From a virus: a stretch of DNA of 64,000 nucleotides. The position numbers were made by a program, and so were the translations under genes. The notes below the pieces were generated by a model. The model did no database searches, was not told the origin of the DNA, and saw only the letters and a program-made list of their open reading frames with translations. Position 1 is the first letter of the stretch. Every line of letters begins with the position of its first letter. Of the stretch, positions 50,958-59,733 are shown one piece after another. The stretch spans positions 45,212 through 109,211 of IMG/VR virus record IMGVR_UViG_3300035204_001773, one strand, 5' to 3'.

Positions 50958-50986
50958 CTTATATAATTTTACACGAAAAAGAGCAA
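50958..50986 (-). promoter_or_regulatory. Weak candidate promoter restarting transcription after the tail tube terminator
   Basis: On the minus strand, TTGCTC (50986-50981), a 17 bp spacer and TATAAG (50963-50958), ending 8 bases before the ATG at 50949. It lies directly downstream of the terminator T-run, a sensible place for a promoter serving the chaperone and tape measure genes. Both boxes deviate from consensus and the region is AT-rich. Confidence 0.28.
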
Positions 50987-50992
50987 AAATCC

Positions 50993-51028
50993 AAAAAAAA
51001 AATCCCGCAGGATAAACCTGCAGGATTT
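50993..51028 (-). terminator. Rho-independent terminator after the tail tube gene
   Basis: On the minus strand: a 12 bp stem with one G-T pair (51028-51017 against 51011-51000), a 5-base loop, and a run of ten T (51002-50993, overlapping the base of the stem). It lies 21 bases after the TAG of the tail tube gene. A textbook intrinsic terminator. Confidence 0.9.
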
Positions 51029-51029
51029 G

Positions 51030-51047
51030 AAATTAGCGAACTAATTT
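51030..51047 (-). terminator. UUCG-capped hairpin directly after the tail tube stop codon
   Basis: Minus strand: a 7 bp stem AAATTAG/CTAATTT around the tetraloop TTCG (UUCG in RNA), starting one base after the stop codon and immediately before the main terminator. UUCG loops are extra stable; it may protect the mRNA 3' end or support termination. Confidence 0.6.
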
Positions 51048-51048
51048 T

Positions 51049-51942
51049 CTATTCGTGCCATGAGAAGTTGTGAATCGTATCAGCCAATGAGCCAATAGAC
51101 GCACTATACACAACACTTACGGTATGGTTATCACCGATACCGCCGTTAAAGGTAACACTATCAGCAATCGCTCCTGTAAGACCGTACTTCTTAGTATCAA
51201 TCTTAAAGACAGCGTTGATCCTGCCTGCGTTCGCCTCTGAGAACTTGGTTGCTTCTGTGAAGTCAACGGTGTTCTTAAGGTCCAGACCTTCTTGAGTCAT
51301 TGTTGCAGAACTCGGGAACTGGATCAAACGTTGGTCACTAAAGCGTTTGTGGAATTTCTCCAAAACTTCTCTAGTAACGTTGACAGTCATGTTACAGCTT
51401 TGTGCAACACCTTCAACATCCAAGAATGAGCCGCCACTGAACTGAGTTCCGATGCTTACTCTCTCTTGGGGTGACGCAGTGGCCGCAGCAGGTACACCTA
51501 CGGTGCCACCACTAGCTAAGCCCGTGCCTTCGAATCCAACAGTTTGTAGCGCAAATGCGCCAACACTAGCTTCAGCCGTAGCCGAAGAAACGAAGCAGCC
51601 CTTAGCTTCGATCTTAGTGGACGCGGTTGTAAAGTCCCTGTGATCAGGGTCAGATCCACCATTGTCTAAGCCGATAACGATTGTGGTCATATTTGCAGCC
51701 GCATTCGTCATAATTTTCTGCTTAGTAACAATACCGGTAGATTTCTCTGCCAATCTCTGGACTTCTACAGTAACTGTTGGAGTAGTTGTTAATAGGCGGT
51801 CATGTGCCGCCAGTTTTCCAAATGCCTGAACGTCGGTACGAGCTAACTCAAACCCATAAGTACAACTTTGTACACCGGGTAGGTTAGTACCATCGACATT
51901 AACGGCCTTGGACGCATATAGAATTCTTTGTCTTGATGCCAT
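51049..51942 (-). CDS. Major tail tube protein (putative)
   Basis: 297 residues, Ala/Thr/Gly rich, all-beta pattern typical of tube subunits (TYGFELARTDVQAFGKLA near the N-terminus; TVTVEVQRLAEK; NMTVNVTREVLEKFHKRF; DNHTVSVVYSASIG near the end). It lies between the neck and surface protein genes and the chaperone/tape measure genes, as expected for the tube. It is flanked by its own candidate promoter, a long leader with AGGAG, and tandem downstream hairpins, which fits a high-copy structural protein. Codons and composition look more regular than in neighbouring genes. I assign tube rather than capsid because of the position next to the tape measure; a sequence-family match was not possible. 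Confidence 0.65.
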   Translation of the reverse strand: MASRQRILYASKAVNVDGTNLPGVQSCTYGFELARTDVQAFGKLAAHDRLLTTTPTVTVEVQRLAEKSTGIVTKQKIMTNAAANMTTIVIGLDNGGSDPDHRDFTTASTKIEAKGCFVSSATAEASVGAFALQTVGFEGTGLASGGTVGVPAAATASPQERVSIGTQFSGGSFLDVEGVAQSCNMTVNVTREVLEKFHKRFSDQRLIQFPSSATMTQEGLDLKNTVDFTEATKFSEANAGRINAVFKIDTKKYGLTGAIADSVTFNGGIGDNHTVSVVYSASIGSLADTIHNFSWHE

Positions 51943-51952
51943 AATTAATATA

Positions 51953-51957
51953 CTCCT
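51953..51957 (-). promoter_or_regulatory. Shine-Dalgarno AGGAG of the tail tube gene
   Basis: Minus-strand AGGAG, 10 bases before the ATG at 51942. It is a full five-base match, while many neighbours have only AGGA or nothing. It sits at the end of a leader of about 95 bases if the promoter at 52045 is used. Confidence 0.65.
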
Positions 51958-52044
51958 GTTTCTTTATTTATTTATTGTTATTTAAATAAATGAGAACTCT
52001 CACACAAAACAAACCAAAAGTTTAAACCAAAAAACCTTCATATA

Positions 52045-52073
52045 TATATACACTAAATTTTAATTTTTGCCAA
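52045..52073 (-). promoter_or_regulatory. Candidate promoter of the tail tube gene
   Basis: Minus strand: TTGGCA (52073-52068), exactly 17 bases, then TATATA (52050-52045), inside the only sizeable gap (135 bp) of the minus-strand operon. The gap also holds an AT-rich leader with a near-palindromic GAGAGTTCTC and a GTTTAAAC palindrome. No gene fits in the gap. Confidence 0.5.
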
Positions 52074-52077
52074 ATTA

Positions 52078-55000
52078 TTATGAAGAAACATAAACATTTA
52101 CCCCAGAGCTAATCGTCTCTCCGTACCAATTTGTCATTCTTACATGATAAAATCCAGAGTCTGAGATCTGTATATTGGATAACGCTAATGATCCGCTATT
52201 TGGATGAAAATTTACGTCCAAAGACTGCCCATCTTTAAACCATTTATAAGATATTCCATAAACTACCTCGGGCCCCAACACTATATCTTCCCCCACTTGA
52301 GTTTGAATATCTATCATTTGTCCCGTAATTGTTGGAAGCATCCCATGCGGATGATCTTTACAAGTGGAATACCCACTTGGTAGATATGTGAAATCATAAG
52401 AAAAATCAAGGCATGATGGACATGCCCAAGCCCCTTCGGTGTTGTACTTGGGACCGCTATAAATTGAATCTACGAGTTCTCTAATAATGTCTATTTGATA
52501 ATGACTGTTATAATATCCATTGTCGTGACTATCAATGAACACTCTCTTACCCACGAATACTTTTACCGCGCCATAGTTCTGATCGACAGGATCTTCATTG
52601 CTATTTCTATCTTGTCTAACATTAATCATTTGCAGGTTATTAGATCCAGTTTGTATCAAGGATCCCGGTTCTCCCGATGGAGCACCCGGGTCAAAATAGT
52701 TAAATAAAATTCCTGACTTGGGTTGTCCAGCATTTACACTATTCGGCGGAGTCCCAAATAGTCCAGATATATTAGGACCCACACCCGGAGGAACGTTGTA
52801 TACTGTATTATTGTTATATCCGCCTGTCCATTCGTAATATGGCACACCAAGTTCTCCAGCGCCACCAGCGCCAGTATACGGAGGCAAATACTGCCCCGAC
52901 AAATATGGATCCCCAACCCAAACCGCTCCTCTTCTCAAAATGCCATCCCATTGACTTGTCTGGTCGCTTAAATAAATTGCGCCCCTCCTCGTATTTCCTA
53001 AATTATCAGGGTAAAGATAGTTGTCGGATATATGCTCGTTATTTAGATAGACCTTGAAGTTTTCGTCTTTATAATCATTATTGTTGTAGATCGCAATCAC
53101 AGGAAAACAATCAGGCGGAGATGCTGTAGACTCTTCGATATTAATGTTACCACTCCATCCCCCAAATTCATAATTGCTAGTTGGGATGCAAGCCCCGCCG
53201 CTTGGATTTTCTAATATAAAACCGAACTGCTCTCTTTGGTTGTATCCATATTCCTCATGGGGGTAATTCTCCCCAGAAGAAATAGACTCTTGGGTAATGT
53301 ATACTCTAATAGTTTTGCTCGCCTCCCCTTCTTCAAAAATTAAAGTACCAGAGTTGGGAACATAATCTTGATGAGCCTTAGCAGTGCCATCAATAGTTTT
53401 AAAATCTATAGCGACACGCCCATGACCCCCTAAATAGCGAGTAGAATTTATTACCCTCTCGGTTGATCCATCCTCTTGAGGAACGTAAATCTCTGGAGAC
53501 TTAATGTATCTATATACTGTTATATCAGTATATCTATTTATATTATACCTACTCTCGTTCCCTTCCAATTCCCAAGTATTCCCCTCGTATACCGTTAATA
53601 AGCTGGAATGTAACTCGAAATGACCCGTGTAATAAGGGGTAGATAGCAAGTGCAATTCACCGCTTTGATTGAAGTTCACTAACCATTTATCTTGATTACA
53701 TTGATCGAAGATAGATACGTCATTCTTGTAGCCGCCAGCAGCATTATAAATTTCGAAATGCACTATCTTATCTTCTATAACTCCATCGCAACCAGCAGCG
53801 GGAGTACCCCAGTCTATAACTTCAAGCTCAAAGTTTTTGTACGCTTCTCCATCAGCGAAGCTTAGCGTACCTGTCGTTGGGACATAATGCACATTTGGAG
53901 TTGCAGAACTCAGCGGGTCAACCACGGTTCTATAGCCCACGGTGCAAGCTCCATCTGATCCACCGACTCTTGTAACCGGGATTTTGAGCTTATTATTTAT
54001 ATCTGGTACGGGAATTTTATAATACGTTTTATAATTATCCGCTTCTCTGTCCTTAGTAGAAATAAATATTGACTTGTTATATTTTTCTGCATCCCCAACA
54101 GAAGGATTGCTATAAGAGCTTGTGGCCGCTATGCTCTCCGAAGATCCAGTCCAAAAATAATAATGACTTAATCCAACATCATGTTGATAAGGATTTGCCT
54201 CTCTTCCAGAAGACTCGAAAGACAAGAATTTTTCTCTATCTAAGCCCAAGCCCCATCCCGTATTTATGTCACACTTCGGCCATACTCGGTAAATTGGCTC
54301 TTGCGTATAGGAAGAGCCGCCATAACTATAATTTCTATAGTCTATAATTCTAGCGTTTTCAGATGTCCCATATTGACAACCATACGTATTTATAATTTTG
54401 GCTTCGCCGGGCAAGGTGCCAATTAAACTAGACGGAGCAGGTAGACCGTTATATCCTCCTTCGTAATTCGGTCTGGTCGGTGCCGTGCTGCTCGCATCAT
54501 TTTCGTCTGGTGGTTGATCAGGTAACGTATATGAAGTTGCTGGGTCTACATACTTACCTGCAGACAAAGGGGTATATGACATTTGTTGTCCGCTTGATAT
54601 CCAACCTCCTATAGCTAATGCCCCGGGATTATTATCTCTGATTTTTACTTCTGCTACTGCATTTTTTGCATATACTACTTTCGTATGCCTTGGGGGATGA
54701 CAGCCCGGCCCCATGCCGTAGATATTATAATAACTATAAGGACAACTTGCATTTGGCTCAGGCATTGGTAAACCAACCATGTACCTCAACATTCCCGTAG
54801 GTATTGAGTGAGCCGCCTTTGCTATTCTTTCTCCGGCCTCCCAAACTCTCATGCCGGGGAATATATTGCCGGGAATAAACAGCCTACCAGAAGTATCGAA
54901 CAACTCTACGCCGACAACTTTGACAGCGTATTCTGGCTTGGAGTTTCTTAGTCCCGAAATAGGAATTGTTTTTTCCAATTCTCCATCTTCAAATTTTAAA

Positions 55001-58000
55001 AATCCCGTATGATGTACGTAATTATATTCTCCCACACTTGGTTGCCTATTAGCTTCAGAGCAAGTGCTTCCGGGTATGTTACCAATACAATTACTAATGC
55101 TCGCAGTATAATTACAATGCTCTGTATATCTTAAAAAGCTGCTCGCACCTTGTGGGGTTGCGGGTTTGTAGCTCGCGCCCCAATCTTCGCTTTCAATATA
55201 GCTCCAGTGATGGCTATAAAGCGGGCAACATCCATCCCTAGAACCAAGTCTTGATGTTAGATTAAAAGCTCCCCCAAGGGTAACATCTGCATTACCCATC
55301 GCCCCCCCTTGAATTTTGCCATGAAAATTTCCATATCCTTGACTTACCCAACGCCATCCATCAATCCAACTTCCGTCAGCAGTTCCCGTGGCGACTAAAT
55401 TAGTATATTCTATCGTCGTTCTATAATAAACCCCAGCTTCTCCAGTCGGAGGGTAGTAAACTTCTTGCCAGTAAACTAATGGACAAGCAAGATTGGGTAA
55501 ATTATTGTCTCCGGGAGAAGGGTTATGACCAGCTTCAGAATAATTTTGTAGATATCCAGCCGGATCTGTATCGTATCCCGTTTTATAACAGCTACCTTTA
55601 TGCTCCGGCTCCAAAGTAACCGATTGGTAGCCTAATAATGGATTTGATGTCAAATATTCTGCCGTCGTAGTTCCGGTCCAATAATACGCCCCCGTTCTTC
55701 CTATCTTCAAGTTAGCTATCATATCATCATCGCCATCGCCTTCATCTATCTGATAAGAAATAGAATCACCGGGGTAAGGTGAGTAAGGCGGTATAACCGA
55801 AATCATATTACCCTCATGGTGAATATTTTTTCTATTAGCGTCTTCTTGGTCCCCAGTACTAATAAAATAGAAAGCTGGCCAGTAAGGTAATTCTCTTGGC
55901 GGAAGATCCGGTTCATCTACATAAGGAATTGGGGAAGGTGTTGGAGTTGGGGTGGGTGTTGGAAGGCATGCGACACATCCTACGTGGTGCGCGTCTGTAT
56001 ATAATAAGTCTAAGCTACAATTAACCGTAGTAGGAGCCCAGTCTGTTACGCAATATTGTTTCCAAACTGTCTGCCCCCATTGATTCTCGACATAACCAGT
56101 AACTTCTAAAGCTCCCTGTACGGGAGACGGAGCAATATTTTTGTTATCTAAGAAATAAACCGTGAAATCATCATCCCAATAATCAAGTTCACAATTTTGC
56201 CCACTTAGTACTTGATGCAAGCATGGCGTAGGCGTCGGAGTTGGCGTGGGCGTGATAGGTATAGTTTTATCTTGCACGATCACTGCGCATGTCAATTTAT
56301 CTCCTAGGAAACTTAAATCAGTTTCCCAATCTCCATAAGAATATGTATTTGGATCCCATGTTCTGCTCCAGCCGCTTACGATATCCATTAAAAACATTTC
56401 TGGATTTTCAAAAGTGTTATCTTCTCCAAATTCAACAGTAATATATTTAGTTGTTTCCCCTTCGTCAAAAACAAGAGTTTGGTCTACGGGGGTAAAATCT
56501 ACTCCCGGCGTAGCATGATCACTAATTAACCCAGCATATGGCCTATTTTCAATCGGCCTTGTTCTATAATAATGTGCATCCCAACCCGGAGAAGCTTCAC
56601 GAACATGATTATATATTAAAGGCATGTTCTTCTTATAGGGGTCATCTACATACGGAATCTCTGCTGGGTAAGATATAACCTTAACCATGTGCTGTCTATT
56701 ATGATGGAGATCGGAAGCGTCCTCTCTAACTATGGGTACCTGTATGGTATTGTTTACTCTTATAGCCCAATCCGGATCATATGTATAACTATAATAATTT
56801 GGATCTTTTATCCATTCAACCCCGGATACTGCTGTATATTTAAAATTAACCGGATAATCATGACTATGCGGGGTAGGAGTGGGAGTCGGCGCGGGGGGCG
56901 CGTCTGCATGTTGACAGTCCTCAACTGTTCTAATAAATTCAAATACTATATCTGCTCCGCCACCAGCCATATATTCTGTATCTAGCAACTCTTTCCATAT
57001 ATTTATTGTTTGATCATTAGCGTCCCACTTTGCGGTGAATATTTTAATCGAACCTCTATTTGAATTATAATTGTTCCTTATATTTCTCATGACCAATGAG
57101 TTACCTTCTCCCACTGGCTTTAAGATAGGATCAAAATCTATATAATTATATTCCAAAGAGTCTTTGGGACAAACTAAACTGCTAATATTTGAACCGTATA
57201 TTTCTTGTCCGTATTCATCTATAATATCTGGTTTGAAATTGATTCTTAAATCTGGATGTCCTATATATATGGCCCCCACTGGGCTGTCTACCCCCAGCAA
57301 AAGTTCTTCGTCTAATGTGTTTCCATTTAAAGATATTTTAAAATTATCATCCATCATGGAGTTGTCATTACAAATTGCTATTACATAGAAACAATCTGTA
57401 TCTAAAAGGGGCGGGGTAGCCGTGGGTGGAGGCGTAGGTGTCGGCGTAGGTGTCGGCGTAGGTGTCGGCGTAGGAGTAGGTTCTGATGGTAGTTCTGTCG
57501 GCGTAGGTGTCGGCGTAGGTGTGGCGGTGATAGAAGGCTCAACCCAATATCTAGGTTTCCTAGCTTTTTCAACAACAAAATCAACGAAAGCAGGATACAC
57601 CTCTTCGTTTAAATCTTGAAAATCTCCACGGCCAACAGGTATCCTAGAAACAAAAACTTGATCTATATACGAAGTATCTGTCGTATCAGAAATCTCACTA
57701 GCGTAATTAAATCCCCCTGTATATGCTCCCATGGAATTAAAAGGCATATTTTGCTCCGTTATTAGGGGGACGTCTTTACCTTTTAAATCTCTAAATATGC
57801 TACAAACCGCGTCTAGTTCGTAACTAGAACGAGCTAAAACCACTGCCCTAATCGTAGTTCTAGTTAAATCAACCCCGCCAAAAGCATGTGGTAAATTTTT
57901 CCCACCGATGTCTTTTAGAAAAATAGCTGGATAAGTTTTATGATCTGTTGGTATTCCCGTGGGGGTTTGCTCTGTTCTGGGATTAAGCTCGAAATGAGTT

Positions 58001-58392
58001 TCAAATAGTAAATCTTCTTCCGCTTCATTGGTTAAGTATATGTTAAAATCTTTAACGGAATAATTCCCACTAATAGAACCGGAGATTTCATTATTAAAAT
58101 ATATCTGTCCTTGGTATGGATTAATAGAAACAAAGCCGCTTTCTCCGGGAGAAATATAGTTGTTGTTTAAATAAACCCCAGATAACACATTAGGATTGAT
58201 CGATCCACTTATGGATTCATCACAAACAAATTGTTTAAACGGAGCAGAATAAGTATATATATTTTGATATTGATTACCTATGGGATAAAATCGTGATCCA
58301 TGATTAGCATAAGCTTCACCTTTTGTGGATAGATTATGATCCACAAAGAATATGAAGTTGCTCATCAATAAATTTTCGTATTGAATCCTCAT
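52078..58392 (-). CDS. Giant surface protein (2104 residues): conserved base domain, Pro-Thr linkers, Calx-beta-like and Ig-like domains
   Basis: Residues 1-287 are the base domain shared with the 441-residue neighbour (VDHNLSTKGEAYANHGSRFYP; LLFETHFELNPR; SSYELDAVCSIFRDL). Pro-Thr linkers occur near 288-326, 500-508, 712-723 and 807-825. Between and after them are several Calx-beta-like endings, each with a 'G-x-L-x-F-x-x-G-E' strand pair: LVFDEGETTKYITVEF, LKFEDGELEKTIPI, LSFADGEAYKNFELEV and LIFEEGEASKTIRVYI. A domain beginning DCF-x-VIAI occurs twice, after the first linker and again near the C-terminus. The last 85 residues are an I-set Ig-like domain (YKWFKDGQSL; DSGFYHVRMTNW). The base probably docks on the neck or tail and the outer domains are displayed. 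Role inferred: decoration or host-surface binding. Confidence 0.7.
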   Translation of the reverse strand: MRIQYENLLMSNFIFFVDHNLSTKGEAYANHGSRFYPIGNQYQNIYTYSAPFKQFVCDESISGSINPNVLSGVYLNNNYISPGESGFVSINPYQGQIYFNNEISGSISGNYSVKDFNIYLTNEAEEDLLFETHFELNPRTEQTPTGIPTDHKTYPAIFLKDIGGKNLPHAFGGVDLTRTTIRAVVLARSSYELDAVCSIFRDLKGKDVPLITEQNMPFNSMGAYTGGFNYASEISDTTDTSYIDQVFVSRIPVGRGDFQDLNEEVYPAFVDFVVEKARKPRYWVEPSITATPTPTPTPTELPSEPTPTPTPTPTPTPTPTPPPTATPPLLDTDCFYVIAICNDNSMMDDNFKISLNGNTLDEELLLGVDSPVGAIYIGHPDLRINFKPDIIDEYGQEIYGSNISSLVCPKDSLEYNYIDFDPILKPVGEGNSLVMRNIRNNYNSNRGSIKIFTAKWDANDQTINIWKELLDTEYMAGGGADIVFEFIRTVEDCQHADAPPAPTPTPTPHSHDYPVNFKYTAVSGVEWIKDPNYYSYTYDPDWAIRVNNTIQVPIVREDASDLHHNRQHMVKVISYPAEIPYVDDPYKKNMPLIYNHVREASPGWDAHYYRTRPIENRPYAGLISDHATPGVDFTPVDQTLVFDEGETTKYITVEFGEDNTFENPEMFLMDIVSGWSRTWDPNTYSYGDWETDLSFLGDKLTCAVIVQDKTIPITPTPTPTPTPCLHQVLSGQNCELDYWDDDFTVYFLDNKNIAPSPVQGALEVTGYVENQWGQTVWKQYCVTDWAPTTVNCSLDLLYTDAHHVGCVACLPTPTPTPTPSPIPYVDEPDLPPRELPYWPAFYFISTGDQEDANRKNIHHEGNMISVIPPYSPYPGDSISYQIDEGDGDDDMIANLKIGRTGAYYWTGTTTAEYLTSNPLLGYQSVTLEPEHKGSCYKTGYDTDPAGYLQNYSEAGHNPSPGDNNLPNLACPLVYWQEVYYPPTGEAGVYYRTTIEYTNLVATGTADGSWIDGWRWVSQGYGNFHGKIQGGAMGNADVTLGGAFNLTSRLGSRDGCCPLYSHHWSYIESEDWGASYKPATPQGASSFLRYTEHCNYTASISNCIGNIPGSTCSEANRQPSVGEYNYVHHTGFLKFEDGELEKTIPISGLRNSKPEYAVKVVGVELFDTSGRLFIPGNIFPGMRVWEAGERIAKAAHSIPTGMLRYMVGLPMPEPNASCPYSYYNIYGMGPGCHPPRHTKVVYAKNAVAEVKIRDNNPGALAIGGWISSGQQMSYTPLSAGKYVDPATSYTLPDQPPDENDASSTAPTRPNYEGGYNGLPAPSSLIGTLPGEAKIINTYGCQYGTSENARIIDYRNYSYGGSSYTQEPIYRVWPKCDINTGWGLGLDREKFLSFESSGREANPYQHDVGLSHYYFWTGSSESIAATSSYSNPSVGDAEKYNKSIFISTKDREADNYKTYYKIPVPDINNKLKIPVTRVGGSDGACTVGYRTVVDPLSSATPNVHYVPTTGTLSFADGEAYKNFELEVIDWGTPAAGCDGVIEDKIVHFEIYNAAGGYKNDVSIFDQCNQDKWLVNFNQSGELHLLSTPYYTGHFELHSSLLTVYEGNTWELEGNESRYNINRYTDITVYRYIKSPEIYVPQEDGSTERVINSTRYLGGHGRVAIDFKTIDGTAKAHQDYVPNSGTLIFEEGEASKTIRVYITQESISSGENYPHEEYGYNQREQFGFILENPSGGACIPTSNYEFGGWSGNINIEESTASPPDCFPVIAIYNNNDYKDENFKVYLNNEHISDNYLYPDNLGNTRRGAIYLSDQTSQWDGILRRGAVWVGDPYLSGQYLPPYTGAGGAGELGVPYYEWTGGYNNNTVYNVPPGVGPNISGLFGTPPNSVNAGQPKSGILFNYFDPGAPSGEPGSLIQTGSNNLQMINVRQDRNSNEDPVDQNYGAVKVFVGKRVFIDSHDNGYYNSHYQIDIIRELVDSIYSGPKYNTEGAWACPSCLDFSYDFTYLPSGYSTCKDHPHGMLPTITGQMIDIQTQVGEDIVLGPEVVYGISYKWFKDGQSLDVNFHPNSGSLALSNIQISDSGFYHVRMTNWYGETISSGVNVYVSS
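55920..57530 (-). repeat. Four microsatellite-like Pro-Thr linker tracts
   Basis: Tracts near 57417-57530, 56870-56895, 56225-56255 and 55920-55975 within the 2104-residue gene. The longest contains a tandem 12 bp unit (plus strand GGTGTCGGCGTA, about four copies from 57437) and encodes alternating Pro-Thr. They separate folded domains. Repeat-number change would stay in frame because units are multiples of three or six. Confidence 0.8.
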
Positions 58393-58401
58393 CCCTATAA
58401 T

Positions 58402-58431
58402 ATATTATTAAATATCCCTTAGATTTTTCAA
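58402..58431 (-). promoter_or_regulatory. Weak candidate promoter before the 2104-residue gene
   Basis: Minus strand: TTGAAA (58431-58426), an 18 bp spacer and TAATAT (58407-58402), with the ATG nine bases further on after AGGG. Geometry matches the plus-strand candidates at 2580 and 7317. Low specificity in this AT-rich stretch. Confidence 0.25.
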
Positions 58432-59733
58432 TGTAAAATCTACAAAACCAACGAAAACTTCTGTATTTAATTTATTAAAATCTTGCCTATTTTGACTCCT
58501 TTTAGAGACAGAGACTTCATCTATAGAAAAAGAGTTTTCTTCACTCCACCCGTTTGGCGAAATACTATTGCTAATTGCGGCTTTATAATCATACCCACTA
58601 CCTCCCGCGTCCCCCAAGGGGCCGAATGGCTGATCTTCTGAATCTATAATGGCTACCCGCCTTTTAGCGGTATCCTTAAGTAGCGCGCAGCAGGCATCTA
58701 AATTATACGCAGAATCAGAAAGAACTACTGATCTTATTTCGATTTCTGTATCGTAAGCATTTGGAAATCCTACCCCTACGTTTTTGCTCGTTAAATTTTT
58801 TATATATATGGCTGGATAAGTTCTGCACTCAGGAGGCAATCCGGTTGGAGATTGCTCCACTTTTGGATTTATCTTAAATTGTGTTTCAAATAAAAGAACG
58901 TTTTCCGGTTCATTAGTTAAGTAAACATTAAAATCTTTTACTGCATAGTCACCACTAGGCAACACCCCTAAAGCGCTAGGATAATCCTCAGTAAAATGAA
59001 CTTGCCCCATATTATAATCAATAGAGGCAAGACCACTAACTCCCGGGGTTAAATAATGTCCATCTAAATGAACTCCGCTTATTACATTAGGTTTTCTCGA
59101 TTTTTCTCCCTGAACTATACCGACAGAAGTATCATAAACAAACTGCTTGAATGGAGAACCATAGGTATAATAAGCCATTGTTGTTTCTATTGTTTCTGGA
59201 GTAGTATTATCACAACTTTCCATAGTGCCGAAGGTTGTGGGCCAAGTTGCTAAAGTAGGACATGATTCATCTCCGCTGTTGGCATAAGCACGAGGCCGCG
59301 GATCAGAACTAGAGTGTGAATTTAACTCAGCCGTGATGAGCCACCCTCCGGAGATATTGGGCCCATACCATAAGTATCCTTGGTTCACCCCATAGCCCAT
59401 GAGGCTCCAATTTTCCTCGCTTATCCAATACGGTTTCCCATTCAAAACTCCGGAATAGAAATCGGTTATTTCTGCTTTTCGCCATGTGCCTTGCATGGCG
59501 TCACCCCAACTACTTCCCCAGACGTTGTCATGTGACCCTAACCAACCGGTTGTAAGTATACAATCGGGACAGTCCGTTGGTGGAATCTCCTGTGTGACTG
59601 TTCTACTGAATCTATTTCTTACTGGGTAAAATTGACTTCCGTAATTCGTATAAGCTTTACCCTTTGAACTAAGCTCATTATCAATGAACAATAAAAGGCT
59701 GGATATAATTTTATGTTCATATTGTAATTTCAT
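58408..59733 (-). CDS. Neck or tail surface protein, paralog of the 2104-residue gene's base domain, with an inserted domain
   Basis: 441 residues. Residues 1-43 and about 188-441 align with residues 1-287 of the 2104-residue protein (FIDNELSSKGKAYTNYGSQFYP; FKQFVYD; VLLFETQFKINPKVEQSPTG; TYPAIYIKNL; YNLDACCALL). Residues about 44-187 are an extra domain with cysteines and many Trp/Tyr/Gly (GKPYWISEENWS; GYLWYGPNISGGWLITAEL), absent from the paralog. The gene overlaps the preceding one by one base. The strand-plus-helix end (TYPAI..., SAYNLDACCALL) is somewhat like tail terminator proteins, and the position between tail completion and tube genes allows that, but this is weak. Probably a structural protein at the head-tail junction or the tail surface. 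Confidence 0.55.
   Translation of the reverse strand: MKLQYEHKIISSLLLFIDNELSSKGKAYTNYGSQFYPVRNRFSRTVTQEIPPTDCPDCILTTGWLGSHDNVWGSSWGDAMQGTWRKAEITDFYSGVLNGKPYWISEENWSLMGYGVNQGYLWYGPNISGGWLITAELNSHSSSDPRPRAYANSGDESCPTLATWPTTFGTMESCDNTTPETIETTMAYYTYGSPFKQFVYDTSVGIVQGEKSRKPNVISGVHLDGHYLTPGVSGLASIDYNMGQVHFTEDYPSALGVLPSGDYAVKDFNVYLTNEPENVLLFETQFKINPKVEQSPTGLPPECRTYPAIYIKNLTSKNVGVGFPNAYDTEIEIRSVVLSDSAYNLDACCALLKDTAKRRVAIIDSEDQPFGPLGDAGGSGYDYKAAISNSISPNGWSEENSFSIDEVSVSKRSQNRQDFNKLNTEVFVGFVDFTLKNLRDI

Noticed and set aside
51970-52010. Near-palindromes in the tail tube leader (GAGAGTTCTC, GTTTAAAC) as operators
   Set aside because: Each is short and occurs in very AT-rich DNA. Without a second copy elsewhere I cannot support an operator.
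57402-57619. Val/Gly and Arg/Leu-rich frames opposite the Pro-Thr tract, and a CRISPR-like look of the 12 bp repeats
   Set aside because: They are other frames of a coding microsatellite. Repeats are contiguous without spacers, so this is not a CRISPR array.
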